Source: Accumulibacter sp. (GTDB lineage: Bacteria; Pseudomonadota; Gammaproteobacteria; Burkholderiales; Rhodocyclaceae). From it: a stretch of 38,485 nucleotides of DNA. Both the position numbers and the translations under genes were made by a program. Below are positions 26,691 through 35,689 of the stretch, one piece after another. The stretch lies in NCBI GenBank assembly GCA_031264825.1, contig JAISDL010000046.1, forward strand, positions 1 through 38,485, given 5' to 3'. The number at the start of each line of letters is the position of its first letter. Position 1 is the stretch's first letter. Under the pieces are notes generated by a model. The model made no database searches, was not told the origin of the DNA, and saw nothing but the letters and a program-made list of their open reading frames with translations.

Positions 26691-27329
26691 TCACTCCGAA
26701 CTGGGAGGCTCGAATTTCGTGCGCGGCGGTTTCTTTTGCTTTTCCCGGAAAAAACGAAAATGGACGAAACAGACGAGGCGAAAACTGATATTCACGATCA
26801 CGAACAAAACGAATACGTAAAACACGCTCTGGAACATGAACCCGAAATACATGGGTTTCAAAGTGACGGGGAAAACCTCTTCGTTTTTTACCCGGTATAT
26901 GGACTTTGAAGAAGAATCGTCGTCCTTGTAGAGTACCGTGACGGTCTGTTCCTCGCCTGACGAGGATTCTTCCACAGAGTATTTCCACTCTCTCACTCCG
27001 CGACGGATTTCCTCGCTCTTTCTCGACAAGCGATACGTGAAAGCCTTTGGAAGCTTCCTTCGGGCGTGTTCATATTCCAGGGAGACCAGCGCGACAGGAA
27101 AGGCTAGCTTTGTACGCGAATCCTCGACGATGACCTGGAAAAGGCTTTTGAAAGGCGCAGCCGAGAGACTTTCCCGACTGAAGTCGCTCGTGTTTGCGAA
27201 CTCCAGAGCCTTGATGCCCACGAATACCATGATGATGAAGAGGAAAAAACCTCCCACTTGGGAGAAGGCAATGGTAAAAGCAATTCCCGCCGCTTTTTTC
27301 AACGCATCCAGGAATCGTTCGGGATTCAT
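26691..27329 (-). CDS. membrane protein of unknown function (TM - soluble loop - TM)
   Basis: 212 aa; hydrophobic IAFTIAFSQVGGFFLFIIMVFVGI and YFGFMFQSVFYVFVLFVIVNISF flanking a charged, beta-like domain; overlaps the upstream ORF by 4 nt. Confidence 0.7.
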   Translation of the reverse strand: MNPERFLDALKKAAGIAFTIAFSQVGGFFLFIIMVFVGIKALEFANTSDFSRESLSAAPFKSLFQVIVEDSRTKLAFPVALVSLEYEHARRKLPKAFTYRLSRKSEEIRRGVREWKYSVEESSSGEEQTVTVLYKDDDSSSKSIYRVKNEEVFPVTLKPMYFGFMFQSVFYVFVLFVIVNISFRLVCFVHFRFFREKQKKPPRTKFEPPSSE

Positions 27330-27697
27330 GATGGATCACCGGGTTTTTCATGGAAGCATGCCTGACGAATATCCAGGATAATTCCGGCGAACAGCAGTGA
27401 GAGGGGAATCAAAAAAATGCTCGGCCCTTTCATTGCCTCGTACACAATATGCGACACGATGAGGCACGATATTCCGCAAAGAAAAACACGATGAGTCAGT
27501 CTGCCTTTCAGGGAGAAATATATTACAAATAATAGGGCAAATGGATATATGGATGAAATCCAGAGCGCGGCGATCTTGTCGACAAAAAGCATTGAAATGA
27601 ACCCGGTAATTCCGAAAGCATAATAGATCAAGACTCCGAGTATTCCAACACAAAATATAAACGCAAAGCCATAACAGGTAAGCGCTGTTTTTTTCAT
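27326..27697 (-). CDS. small polytopic membrane protein of unknown function
   Basis: starts MKKTALTCYGFAFIFCVG with AAGGGGG upstream; about 4 hydrophobic segments. Confidence 0.65.
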   Translation of the reverse strand: MKKTALTCYGFAFIFCVGILGVLIYYAFGITGFISMLFVDKIAALWISSIYPFALLFVIYFSLKGRLTHRVFLCGISCLIVSHIVYEAMKGPSIFLIPLSLLFAGIILDIRQACFHEKPGDPS

Positions 27698-27795
27698 TCG
27701 CCCCCTTTCAGGCGATTTCACGCCGCCAACCATTCCAGACGGTTTGATTGCCCAACGATCACCTTTGGCCTGTCGTTCGCTGAACTTCGTTTTCT

Positions 27796-27836
27796 ACGAA
27801 CTTTTCTGCGAACTTTTTACGAACCTTTCTGCGAAC
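27796..27836. repeat. four phased (A/G)CGAAC direct repeats (23-bp unit x2)
   Basis: CGAAC at 27797, 27809, 27820 and 27832 (spacings 12, 11, 12), intergenic between tssA and the small membrane genes. Confidence 0.6.
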
Positions 27837-27872
27837 TCGCTCTTGAAATCGGTATAAAACGGGACACCGGTT

Positions 27873-29450
27873 TTACCCCCCGGGCAGGAGTTTGTGCGGT
27901 TGCAGTCCCGCAAGTTCGGCGGCGATGCGGGCGTATTGCTCGCGTACCGGGGAATTTTCGGGGTTCGCCGTCGCCGCGGCGGCTAGCGCATCGGCGGCCG
28001 ATGCGAGCGCTGCCGCTACCGCGTCCGAGTCGTAGGTGCTCAGCCGGTGCGCGGCGACGATTTCCAGAAGGCGTACCGAAAGGAAGGGCAGCGGTTGCCA
28101 TAATTCACCCGCGAGACAGGCTTGAAAGGCGGCGCGGTAAAGGACGAGCGTATATTTGTCGCCGGGATGCCTGAGCAGGAGACGACCGAGCGCTTCGAGC
28201 GCGGCGGCGGGCGGGTGCGCGACGGCCTCGGCCAGCGCGGCGTCGAAGGGGTCGCTTCCGCCCCCCGTGCCCGAGAGTCCGGCAAGCCATTGCCGGGTTG
28301 CGCTGTCGGCAAAGGGCGTTCCGTCGGAAAAACTCATGCCCGCGAGTTCCGGGAAACGGTGAAGGAGTCCCGCCGTTTGGCTCTCCAGCGCAAGGCGCGC
28401 CACGTCGTACGCCTTGCCGAGTCCCGCGAGCGCTTGCGCCGAGAGGCGGGATAAATCCAGCCAGAAAAGATACTCGTTGCAACACGACTCGGCCTGATAC
28501 ACGACTTTTTTATGCTCGCCCGCCTTGAACAGTGAAAGCAAGCCCGGAAGGAGATGCTCTTCCGGTTTCGGCAAACGGGTGTTGACGCCTTCGGTCGGCG
28601 GCGTTTGGGTCAATTCGGCCCACAAAGCCGAACGGCGCAGCACGTAGGACGCGGGGTGCGCCAGATCACGCGACAGCAGCGTGTCGGCCGTCTGCAGGCA
28701 GAAGCGCGCGCATTCCGAAAGAAAGGCGCTCGTCGGCGAGTCGGCGGAAACCTGGGGCGCGCCCGACACCGCATCGGGCGCGGCGGCGCGCGACGCGTTT
28801 TGCGCGGGAGGCGTCCCCGTCGCCGAGGTCGGCGCGGCGGAAGACGTATCGGAGGGAGCGTCGGGAGGCGGAGGCGGCGCGGCTTCGGGAGGCGTGGGCA
28901 GGCGTTGCAAGCGCGCGCGTAGCGTGCGCAGACGCAGGGGGTTGTCCGGTACGGTATCGTTGATGAATTCTTCCAGCGCCTGGAGCCGCTGATCGGCAAT
29001 TTCGTGGACGGAGGCGGAAAGGTATTCGGGTTTGGCGGCGTCGAGCCAGCGCTCCACTTGGTCCTGCCACCAGTCGATGGCGCCCGTGCGTGCGCGGATG
29101 CGCGAAAGGGGCGGGAAAAGGGTTTCCCAGTACCCGGTGCAGAGGTCCGCGAGCACCGCCGCGCCGTCGGCGATGCCTTCTTCGCCTTTCAGGTTGAGGA
29201 GCGCCGCGGCGAACCACGACGCGACGCTGATGTCCTTGCCCAGCGTGGTCAGCAAGGCGTTGCCCAAGTCGGCGATCTTGGCCCAGTCGGGGGGCGCGGC
29301 GTCGGGCTGGATCGAGGTCAGCGAGTCGATTTCCTGCCGTATGAGCGAAAAGCGCGGGTCGTCCCGCACGTTTTTTCCCGCGGGCGAGTCGCCGGGGATC
29401 GGGATTGCGCCCGCGTTGTTCGGGCAGGCGTCGGTTTCGGAGGATGGCAT
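27873..29450 (-). CDS. tssA: T6SS protein TssA (ImpA_N family)
   Basis: 525 aa from MPSSETDACPNN; ImpA_N-like DDPRFSLIRQEIDSLTSIQ..PPDWAKIADLGNALLTTLGKDISVASWFAAALL, YWETLFPPLSRIRARTGAIDWWQDQVERWL. Confidence 0.9.
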   Translation of the reverse strand: MPSSETDACPNNAGAIPIPGDSPAGKNVRDDPRFSLIRQEIDSLTSIQPDAAPPDWAKIADLGNALLTTLGKDISVASWFAAALLNLKGEEGIADGAAVLADLCTGYWETLFPPLSRIRARTGAIDWWQDQVERWLDAAKPEYLSASVHEIADQRLQALEEFINDTVPDNPLRLRTLRARLQRLPTPPEAAPPPPPDAPSDTSSAAPTSATGTPPAQNASRAAAPDAVSGAPQVSADSPTSAFLSECARFCLQTADTLLSRDLAHPASYVLRRSALWAELTQTPPTEGVNTRLPKPEEHLLPGLLSLFKAGEHKKVVYQAESCCNEYLFWLDLSRLSAQALAGLGKAYDVARLALESQTAGLLHRFPELAGMSFSDGTPFADSATRQWLAGLSGTGGGSDPFDAALAEAVAHPPAAALEALGRLLLRHPGDKYTLVLYRAAFQACLAGELWQPLPFLSVRLLEIVAAHRLSTYDSDAVAAALASAADALAAAATANPENSPVREQYARIAAELAGLQPHKLLPGG

Positions 29451-29662
29451 GGGAGAGACCCTCGAAAGGAAAAAATGCCGGATTGATTTCGTCCGCAAAC
29501 CGTCGGCGGCATGAAGACGAGCCGCAGGACGGACTGGAATACGGCGGCGTCGACCGGGGACGATACGGGAACTTGGGTATTGTAACCGAAACCGTTTCCG
29601 GCCGGAGCGGAGGCGCCGTGCGCGTTTTTGAGGACGCCGAAGGCAAGGGAAAAGCGCCGACG

Positions 29663-29700
29663 CCTTCGCCTGGGTCGAAAAATTCCGACCTAGGCGAAGG
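29663..29700. repeat. strong intergenic inverted repeat (15-bp arms, one mismatch/wobble, 8-nt loop)
   Basis: CCTTCGCCTGGGTCG aaaaattc CGACCTAGGCGAAGG. Confidence 0.7.
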
Positions 29701-29737
29701 TTTCAAAACGACCGCACACGGTCCGACGGAACCCGGC

Positions 29738-29767
29738 CGTAAAACTTTCGCGCGTAAAATTTTCGCG
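29738..29767. repeat. 15-bp tandem repeat x2 (CGTAAAACTTTCGCG / CGTAAAATTTTCGCG)
   Basis: direct reading; 14/15 identity, about 290 bp upstream of the tssA start. Confidence 0.65.
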
Positions 29768-29836
29768 CGTCAGACTACCGCCGCACGTGTTTTTACCGGC
29801 GGCCTGTGAAGCACCGCCTTTCCACGGAACGACGGA

Positions 29837-30052
29837 TCACGCCTGCATGTCGGGCGTAATCTTTTGTTCGAGATGGAATATTCTGTCTTTCAGTAATAAT
29901 TTTCGTTTTTTCAGACGTTGAATCAAAAGCTGGTCTTGAGTGGGTAAGGGAGTACTCGATAAATGTTCGATAATCAGGTTGAGGTCGCGGTGCTCGATTT
30001 GGAGTTCGCTCAAGCTCGCGCGCGTTTTTGCGATTTCTTCTTCGGTCAACAT
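29837..30052 (-). CDS. YdcH-like DUF465 small coiled-coil protein
   Basis: 71 aa MLTEEEIAKTRASLSELQIEHRDLNLIIEHLSSTPLPTQDQLLIQRLKKRKLLLKDRIFHLEQKI; typical DUF465 pattern. Confidence 0.8.
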   Translation of the reverse strand: MLTEEEIAKTRASLSELQIEHRDLNLIIEHLSSTPLPTQDQLLIQRLKKRKLLLKDRIFHLEQKITPDMQA

Positions 30053-30417
30053 CCTTATCAATCCCTGAATTGTGGCAGTTGATGAATACCTCTTCCGGGG
30101 TTCCGACCGCGCCGACGATCCCCCCAGGCGCTTTGACCATCGTCGTTGGGTTTCCGACGAGGCCAAGGCGCTGAACGGGACAGACCCTCTCCGCGCGAGG
30201 CGGACACGCTTCCGCCACGGATCACTTGGCGGATAGTGAGATGGTAGGCGTGCTGAGGATAAAAAACAATGCCGCCGCGCGTTTTGATCGTTTTGAAGAC
30301 CCGGAGGGACGAAAAGATTTCCCCACGCGGGATTCCGCATAAAATAACAAGGCTCGCCGCCGGGCTTCATGGGAAGTCCGGCTTTCTGGCGGGCTTTGTC
30401 AGGCGATGAGGCTTCGG

Positions 30418-30984
30418 ATGAACAAGGCTTTTACCCATGAAACCGACGGCGACGACGAGGATGGCGTCGAACCGGGGTTTCTTCAGCTTCCGCAGGGAAC
30501 GCGCAATTACATCACCCCCGGCGGTTACGACCGGATTCGCCAGGAGCTGGATTTTCTGCTGAAGACTGAACGTCCACGCACCGTCGACGTCGTCCAGTGG
30601 GCCGCTTCAAACGGCGACCGTTCAGAAAACGGCGATTATCTTTACGGGAAAAAACGCCTGCGCGAAATCGACCGGCGGATTCGTTTTCTGACGAAACGGC
30701 TCGATATCGCCGAAGTCGTCGACCCGGCAAATCGCCGGGAAAATTCCGATCAGGTCTTTTTTGGCGCGACGGTCATCGTCGGCGAGGAAGACGGCAGGGA
30801 GAGCCGTTACCAGATCGTCGGCGTCGACGAGACCGACCCGGCGCGAAACCGGATCAGTTGGGTTTCACCGCTGGCCAAAGCCCTGATCAAGGCGCGCGAA
30901 GGCGACGTCGTACGTTTTCGCAGTCCGGCCGGGTGGCGCGAGATCGAAGTGCTCGAAGTGAAATACCTTCCCATCGAGCCGTAA
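30418..30984 (+). CDS. greB: transcription elongation factor GreB
   Basis: NYITPGGYDRIRQELDFLL, ENGDYLYGKKRLREIDRRIRFLTKRLDIAEVVDP; GAGG 6 nt before the ATG. Confidence 0.93.
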   Translation: MNKAFTHETDGDDEDGVEPGFLQLPQGTRNYITPGGYDRIRQELDFLLKTERPRTVDVVQWAASNGDRSENGDYLYGKKRLREIDRRIRFLTKRLDIAEVVDPANRRENSDQVFFGATVIVGEEDGRESRYQIVGVDETDPARNRISWVSPLAKALIKAREGDVVRFRSPAGWREIEVLEVKYLPIEP

Positions 30985-31019
30985 TTCCTGTCCCAAATCG
31001 CACGTACTCGAGACGAGCC

Positions 31020-31652
31020 ATGATCGAAGCGCCGGACCCCATGACGACCCATCCCGTGCCGGGTTTCCCCGTCACTTACGTCAAACCGACGATCACGCGC
31101 CCGAATATCGAGGTGGGGGAGTTCACGTATTACAGCGGCGAGGACTTCGAGAGCCGCGTGACGCACCATTACGAGTTTTATGGCGACAAGCTGGTGATCG
31201 GCAAGTTCTGCCAGATCGCGGCGGGCGTCGAATTCATCATGAACGGCGTGAACCACAAGATGAATGCCGTCAGCACTTTTCCATTCTATATTCTGGGGCA
31301 TTGGGCGCAGGAACAACCGCCGCTCTCCGAAATGCCCCTGAAAGGTGACACGGTCGTCGGAAACGACGTGTGGTTTGGTCAGAACGCCACAATCCTGCCG
31401 GGTGTACGCGTTGGCGACGGCGCGATCATCGGCGCGAGCGCGGTGGTGGCGAGCGACGTCGCGCCCTATACCGTCGTCGCGGGGAATCCGGCGAAACCCG
31501 TCCGCAAACGCTTCGACGACGAGCTGATCGTTCTCCTGCAAACCTTCAAGTGGTGGGACAGGCCTGTCGCGGAAATACAAAAACTGATCCCGCTCTTGAA
31601 CGACCGCAATCTGGATCGGGTGAAGCGGGAGATCAAAGAAGCTCTTCGATAG
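31020..31652 (+). CDS. Vat-like (xenobiotic acyltransferase family) hexapeptide-repeat O-acetyltransferase
   Basis: VGEFTYYSG, DKLVIGKFCQIAAGVEFIMNGVNHKMNAVSTFPF, KGDTVVGNDVWFGQNATILPGVRVGDGAIIGASAVV, GNPAKPVRKRFDDELI..KWWD. Confidence 0.85.
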   Translation: MIEAPDPMTTHPVPGFPVTYVKPTITRPNIEVGEFTYYSGEDFESRVTHHYEFYGDKLVIGKFCQIAAGVEFIMNGVNHKMNAVSTFPFYILGHWAQEQPPLSEMPLKGDTVVGNDVWFGQNATILPGVRVGDGAIIGASAVVASDVAPYTVVAGNPAKPVRKRFDDELIVLLQTFKWWDRPVAEIQKLIPLLNDRNLDRVKREIKEALR

Positions 31653-31686
31653 CTTCCCACGGCAAGCGCTCTGTCGGCTGGATTGG

Positions 31687-31738
31687 AAGCGACGCCGACT
31701 GTCCGGGGGCCGGAGAGCGTTGACGTCGCTTTTCTTCC
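31687..31738 (+). terminator. candidate terminator after the acyltransferase gene
   Basis: AAGCGACG (31687-31694)/CGTCGCTT (31724-31731) with an inner TCCGG/CCGGA hairpin, followed by TTCTTCC. Confidence 0.4.
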
Positions 31739-31809
31739 GGTAATTCAGGCCAAGGCGCGCGAAAAAGGCGCTGAAGCGCGCCTGATGGCGTACTGTGACA
31801 AGAAATGTC

Positions 31810-31837
31810 TTGAACATGGCGCTTATTCATGTAGAAT
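31810..31837 (+). promoter_or_regulatory. candidate hfq promoter (TTGAAC-16-TAGAAT)
   Basis: sigma70-like hexamers about 50 bp upstream of the hfq ATG. Confidence 0.5.
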
Positions 31838-31886
31838 CTCTAATGCTTCGGCTAATCAATCCAACAACGAGACATGGAGTTTCACC

Positions 31887-32126
31887 ATGAGCAATAAAGG
31901 CCAACTTTTGCAGGATCCTTTCCTCAATGTGTTGCGTCGTGAGCACATTCCGGTATCGATCTATCTGGTAAACGGGATCAAATTGCAAGGTCAGGTCGAA
32001 TCTTTTGATCAATATGTCGTTCTTCTAAAAAACACAATAACACAAATGGTATATAAACACGCTATTTCCACGATCGTGCCGGCGCGTCCGGTCAATATCC
32101 AATTGGGCATGGGCGAAAACGACTGA
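31887..32126 (+). CDS. hfq: RNA chaperone Hfq
   Basis: 79 aa; [49 protein letters not shown]...[15 protein letters not shown]. Confidence 0.98.
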   Translation: MSNKGQLLQDPFLNVLRREHIPVSIYLVNGIKLQGQVESFDQYVVLLKNTITQMVYKHAISTIVPARPVNIQLGMGEND

Positions 32127-32203
32127 TTTTCGCATTGGAGCCTATGGCGCATCGATTCGGAGACGGGGCCTTTCCCCCGTCTTGGTTTCGTCGGTAGTCC
32201 CTT

Positions 32204-33334
32204 ATGCCTGATTTTCCCGACGGCACTGATCGCGCCGTCATCGTCCAGCAGGATTTCGGAAGCGGCGACGCTCAGGAGGCGATCGAGGAAATCCGTCTGC
32301 TGGTGGAGTCCGCGGGCGTCTCCGTGTCTTCGATTGCGCGCGGGCCGGGGCGTTTCATCGACCCGGCGACGTTTGTCGGGAAGGGCAGGCTTCAGATGAT
32401 CGCCGCAGAAGTCTCGGCGTTCGAGGCGACCCTCGTCGTCTTCAATCACGAGCTGTCTCCCGCACAGGAACGCAATCTCGAAAAAACGCTGCAATGCCGC
32501 GTCATTGACCGCACCACGCTGATTCTAGACATCTTCGCGCAGCGCGCGCAAAGCTCGGAAGGCAAGCTCCAGGTGGAGCTTGCCCAACTCGAACATCTTT
32601 CGACCCGCCTCGTCCGGGGCTGGACTCACCTGGAGCGCCAGAAGGGCGGCATCGGCTTGCGCGGCCCCGGTGAGACGCAGCTCGAAACGGACCGCCGTCT
32701 GCTCGGAAAAAGGGTCAAGCTTCTGAAAGAACGGCTCGTCAGGCTCGAACGCCAGCGGGTGGTCCAGCGCAGGGCGCGGCTTCGCGGCGGCGCGCTGAAC
32801 GTTTCTCTCGTCGGCTACACCAACGCCGGGAAATCGACGCTCTTCAACCAACTGACGCACGCCGACGCCTACGTCGCGGATCAGTTGTTCGCGACCCTCG
32901 ACACGACTTCGCGCAAGCTGTGGCTGAACGACGCCGGGAACGTCGTCGTCTCCGATACGGTCGGATTCATCCGCAATCTGCCGCACACGCTCGTCGCGGC
33001 GTTTCATTCGACGCTCGAATCCGTCTCGCGGGCGGACCTTTTGCTGCACGTCGTCGACTCGACGAGCGGAACGCGCGATTTTCAGATCGCCGAAGTCGAA
33101 AAAGTTCTGAACGAGATCGGCGCGGGCGACCTCAGGCAGTTGATCGTCCTGAACAAGCTCGACCTCTCCGGCCTTCCCCCGGCTTTGGAGCGTGACGAGT
33201 ATGGTAGAATCCGCCGAGTGCGGGTAAGCGCCCGGAGCGGAGAAGGCATCCCCTTGCTGCGTGAAGCCTTGTCCGAGATCGCCATTGAAAAACGGCAAAA
33301 CCTGGATGACCGGCCGCCGGTCGGGATTTTCTGA
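32204..33334 (+). CDS. hflX: GTPase HflX
   Basis: GYTNAGKSTLFNQLT P-loop, GRGLR-like GIGLRGPGETQLETDRR, DTVGFIRNLPH; between hfq and hflK. Confidence 0.97.
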   Translation: MPDFPDGTDRAVIVQQDFGSGDAQEAIEEIRLLVESAGVSVSSIARGPGRFIDPATFVGKGRLQMIAAEVSAFEATLVVFNHELSPAQERNLEKTLQCRVIDRTTLILDIFAQRAQSSEGKLQVELAQLEHLSTRLVRGWTHLERQKGGIGLRGPGETQLETDRRLLGKRVKLLKERLVRLERQRVVQRRARLRGGALNVSLVGYTNAGKSTLFNQLTHADAYVADQLFATLDTTSRKLWLNDAGNVVVSDTVGFIRNLPHTLVAAFHSTLESVSRADLLLHVVDSTSGTRDFQIAEVEKVLNEIGAGDLRQLIVLNKLDLSGLPPALERDEYGRIRRVRVSARSGEGIPLLREALSEIAIEKRQNLDDRPPVGIF

Positions 33335-33365
33335 AACCCTTATGATTTCAACGATTGGTGTACTT

Positions 33366-34613
33366 ATGTCGCTGAGCGAAGCGCAACGGGGCAGTCGTGG
33401 CAACGACGATTGGGGGAAGCACCCGAACCAAGGGCCGCCCGACCTCGAAGATTTGTGGCGTGATTTGAACCACCGTATTTCCGGGATTTTCGACAAGACT
33501 TCCAAGGGGTCCGACGGCGGAAGCCCACCGCCGCGCAACGGATCGATTCCGAAGTTTCCCGCGGGCGGCGTCGGGGCGATCGTCTGCATTCTGTTCGCGG
33601 TCTGGATGGCGAGCGGTTTCCATATCGTCGACGCTTCGCAGCGCGCGGTCGTCCTTCAGTTCGGGAAATACCTGGAGACCAACGATTCCGGCCTGCACTG
33701 GCGTTTTCCCTACCCGATCCAGTCGCACGAAATCGTCGATGTCTCCGGAGTGCGTACGCTCGAAATCGGTTATCGCAATAACGAGAAGAACAAGGTGCTC
33801 AAGGAAGCGCTGATGCTGACCGATGATGAAAACATCATCAATATCCAGTTCGCGGTCCAATACATCCTGAAAGACCCGGACGACTATCTGTTCAAGAACC
33901 GCAACCCCGACGAGGCCGTGATGCAGGCTGCGGAAACGGCGATCCGCGAGGTCGTCGGGAAGAGCAAAATGGATTTCGTGCTCTACGAGGGGCGCGAGCA
34001 GATCGCCGTGCAGACGCAGGCCCTCATCCAGCAGATACTCGACCGCTACGAGACGGGTGTCGACGTTTCAAAGGTGACGATGCAGGGCGCGCAGCCCCCC
34101 GAACAGGTGCAGGCGGCGTTTGACGACGCGGTGAAAGCGGGGCAGGACCGCGAGCGGCAGAAAAACGAAGGTCAGGCCTACGCCAACGAAGTCATTCCGA
34201 GGGCGCGCGGCACGGCGGCGCGCCTTTCGGAGGAAGCCGAAGCGTACAGGCAAGGCCTGATCTCGACGGCCGAGGGCGACGCGAGCCGTTTTCGGCAGCT
34301 ATACGCCGAATACGCCAAAGCGCCGGCCGTGACGCGTAATCGCCTGTATCTCGAAACCATGCAGGAAGTCTATGCCAATACGTCGAAGGTGATGATCGAC
34401 GCCAAGGGGCAGGGCAATCTGCTCTATCTGCCGCTCGACAAGCTCGTGCAGGCCGCCGGTGCCTCGATCCCGCCGACGGTATCCTCCGCCGGCGTCGAAA
34501 GGCAGGAACGCGCGTCCGCTTCGACGACGGCGGTCGTGCCGTCGCAGACGACGGACCGCTTCGGTATCCGCTCGCGCGATACCTTGCGTTCACGCGACCG
34601 GGGAGGGCGATGA
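33366..34613 (+). CDS. hflK: FtsH protease modulator HflK
   Basis: SPFH-domain protein, HIVDASQRAVVLQFGKYLETNDSGLHWRFPYPIQSHEIVDV; upstream of hflC. Confidence 0.95.
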   Translation: MSLSEAQRGSRGNDDWGKHPNQGPPDLEDLWRDLNHRISGIFDKTSKGSDGGSPPPRNGSIPKFPAGGVGAIVCILFAVWMASGFHIVDASQRAVVLQFGKYLETNDSGLHWRFPYPIQSHEIVDVSGVRTLEIGYRNNEKNKVLKEALMLTDDENIINIQFAVQYILKDPDDYLFKNRNPDEAVMQAAETAIREVVGKSKMDFVLYEGREQIAVQTQALIQQILDRYETGVDVSKVTMQGAQPPEQVQAAFDDAVKAGQDRERQKNEGQAYANEVIPRARGTAARLSEEAEAYRQGLISTAEGDASRFRQLYAEYAKAPAVTRNRLYLETMQEVYANTSKVMIDAKGQGNLLYLPLDKLVQAAGASIPPTVSSAGVERQERASASTTAVVPSQTTDRFGIRSRDTLRSRDRGGR

Positions 34614-35500
34614 TGAAACCCGTAATGAATATCGTGTATTTCGTTCTGCTGCTCCTTCTGGGTGCGGTCGGGCTTTCCGTCTTTACCGTCGACGAGCGGC
34701 AGTATGCGATCGTGTTTCAGTTGGGCGAGGTCAGGGAAGTGATTTCCGAGCCGGGGCTTTACGTCAAATTGCCGCTGATCCAGAACGTGCGTTACTTCGA
34801 CAAACGGATTCTCACGCTGGATACGCCGGAACCCGACCGCTTCATCACATCCGAGAAGAAAAACGTCCTCGTCGATTCCTTCGTCAAATGGAAGATCGTC
34901 GACCCACAGCTCTTTTACATCTCGGTCGCCGGAGACGAGGCGCGCGCGCAGATTCGGCTTTTGCAGACGGTCAACGCGGGCTTGCGCGAGGAATTCGGCA
35001 AACGCACGGTCCACGAGGTCGTTTCGGGCGAGCGCGACAGGATCATGGAAGACATGCGCTCGAAAGCGGATCAGGACGCGCGGAAGATCGGCGTCCAGAT
35101 CATCGACGTGCGCGTGAAGCGCGTCGAATACGCCAACGAGGTCAGCGGTTCGGTTTATCAGCGCATGGAGGCTGAGCGCAAGCGCGTTGCGAACGAGCTG
35201 CGCTCCGAGGGCGCTGCCGAAGCCGAAAAAATCAAGGCTGACGCGGACAAGCAGCGCGAGATCATCATCGCCGAGGCTTACCGTCAGGCGCAGGAAGTCA
35301 TGGGCGACGGAGACGCCAGGGCGACCACGATCTATGCGTCGGCGTTCAACCAGAATCCAGAGTTTTACGCCTTCTATCGGAGCCTCGAAGCCTACCGCGC
35401 GACTTTCAAGAGCGGGAAGGACTTCATCATCGTCGAACCGAATTCCGATTTTTTCAAATACATGAAAAATCTTGAGCGCGGGGGCGGTAAAAATCCGTAG
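34610..35500 (+). CDS. hflC: FtsH protease modulator HflC
   Basis: SPFH domain, [44 protein letters not shown]. Confidence 0.96.
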   Translation: MMKPVMNIVYFVLLLLLGAVGLSVFTVDERQYAIVFQLGEVREVISEPGLYVKLPLIQNVRYFDKRILTLDTPEPDRFITSEKKNVLVDSFVKWKIVDPQLFYISVAGDEARAQIRLLQTVNAGLREEFGKRTVHEVVSGERDRIMEDMRSKADQDARKIGVQIIDVRVKRVEYANEVSGSVYQRMEAERKRVANELRSEGAAEAEKIKADADKQREIIIAEAYRQAQEVMGDGDARATTIYASAFNQNPEFYAFYRSLEAYRATFKSGKDFIIVEPNSDFFKYMKNLERGGGKNP

Positions 35501-35503
35501 TCG

Positions 35504-35689
35504 ATGCTCGAAAATTTACTGACAGCGTTTGCGCTGATGCTCGTGCTCGAAGGAATGCTCCCCTTCGTCGCCCCCGGTTTCTGGCGCGAGACCTTTCGCC
35601 GCGTCGTTTCGATGGCCGACGGGCAGATTCGTTTCATTGGCTTGGCGTCGATGCTGATCGGGATTCTTCTCTTGATGGTGGTCAAGTGA
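35504..35689 (+). CDS. DUF2065 (YjeT-like) small membrane protein
   Basis: 61 aa [61 protein letters not shown]; located hflC-hisZ. Confidence 0.88.
   Translation: MLENLLTAFALMLVLEGMLPFVAPGFWRETFRRVVSMADGQIRFIGLASMLIGILLLMVVK

Noticed and set aside
26392-26988. 198-aa minus ORF upstream of tssB
   Set aside because: Out of frame with the 212-aa membrane protein over most of its length, and its C-terminal part crosses the repeat-containing promoter region.
29793-30370. Longer ORFs (141 and 177 aa) around the DUF465 gene
   Set aside because: Only the 71-aa MLTEEE... segment has the DUF465 pattern; upstream extension looks non-coding.
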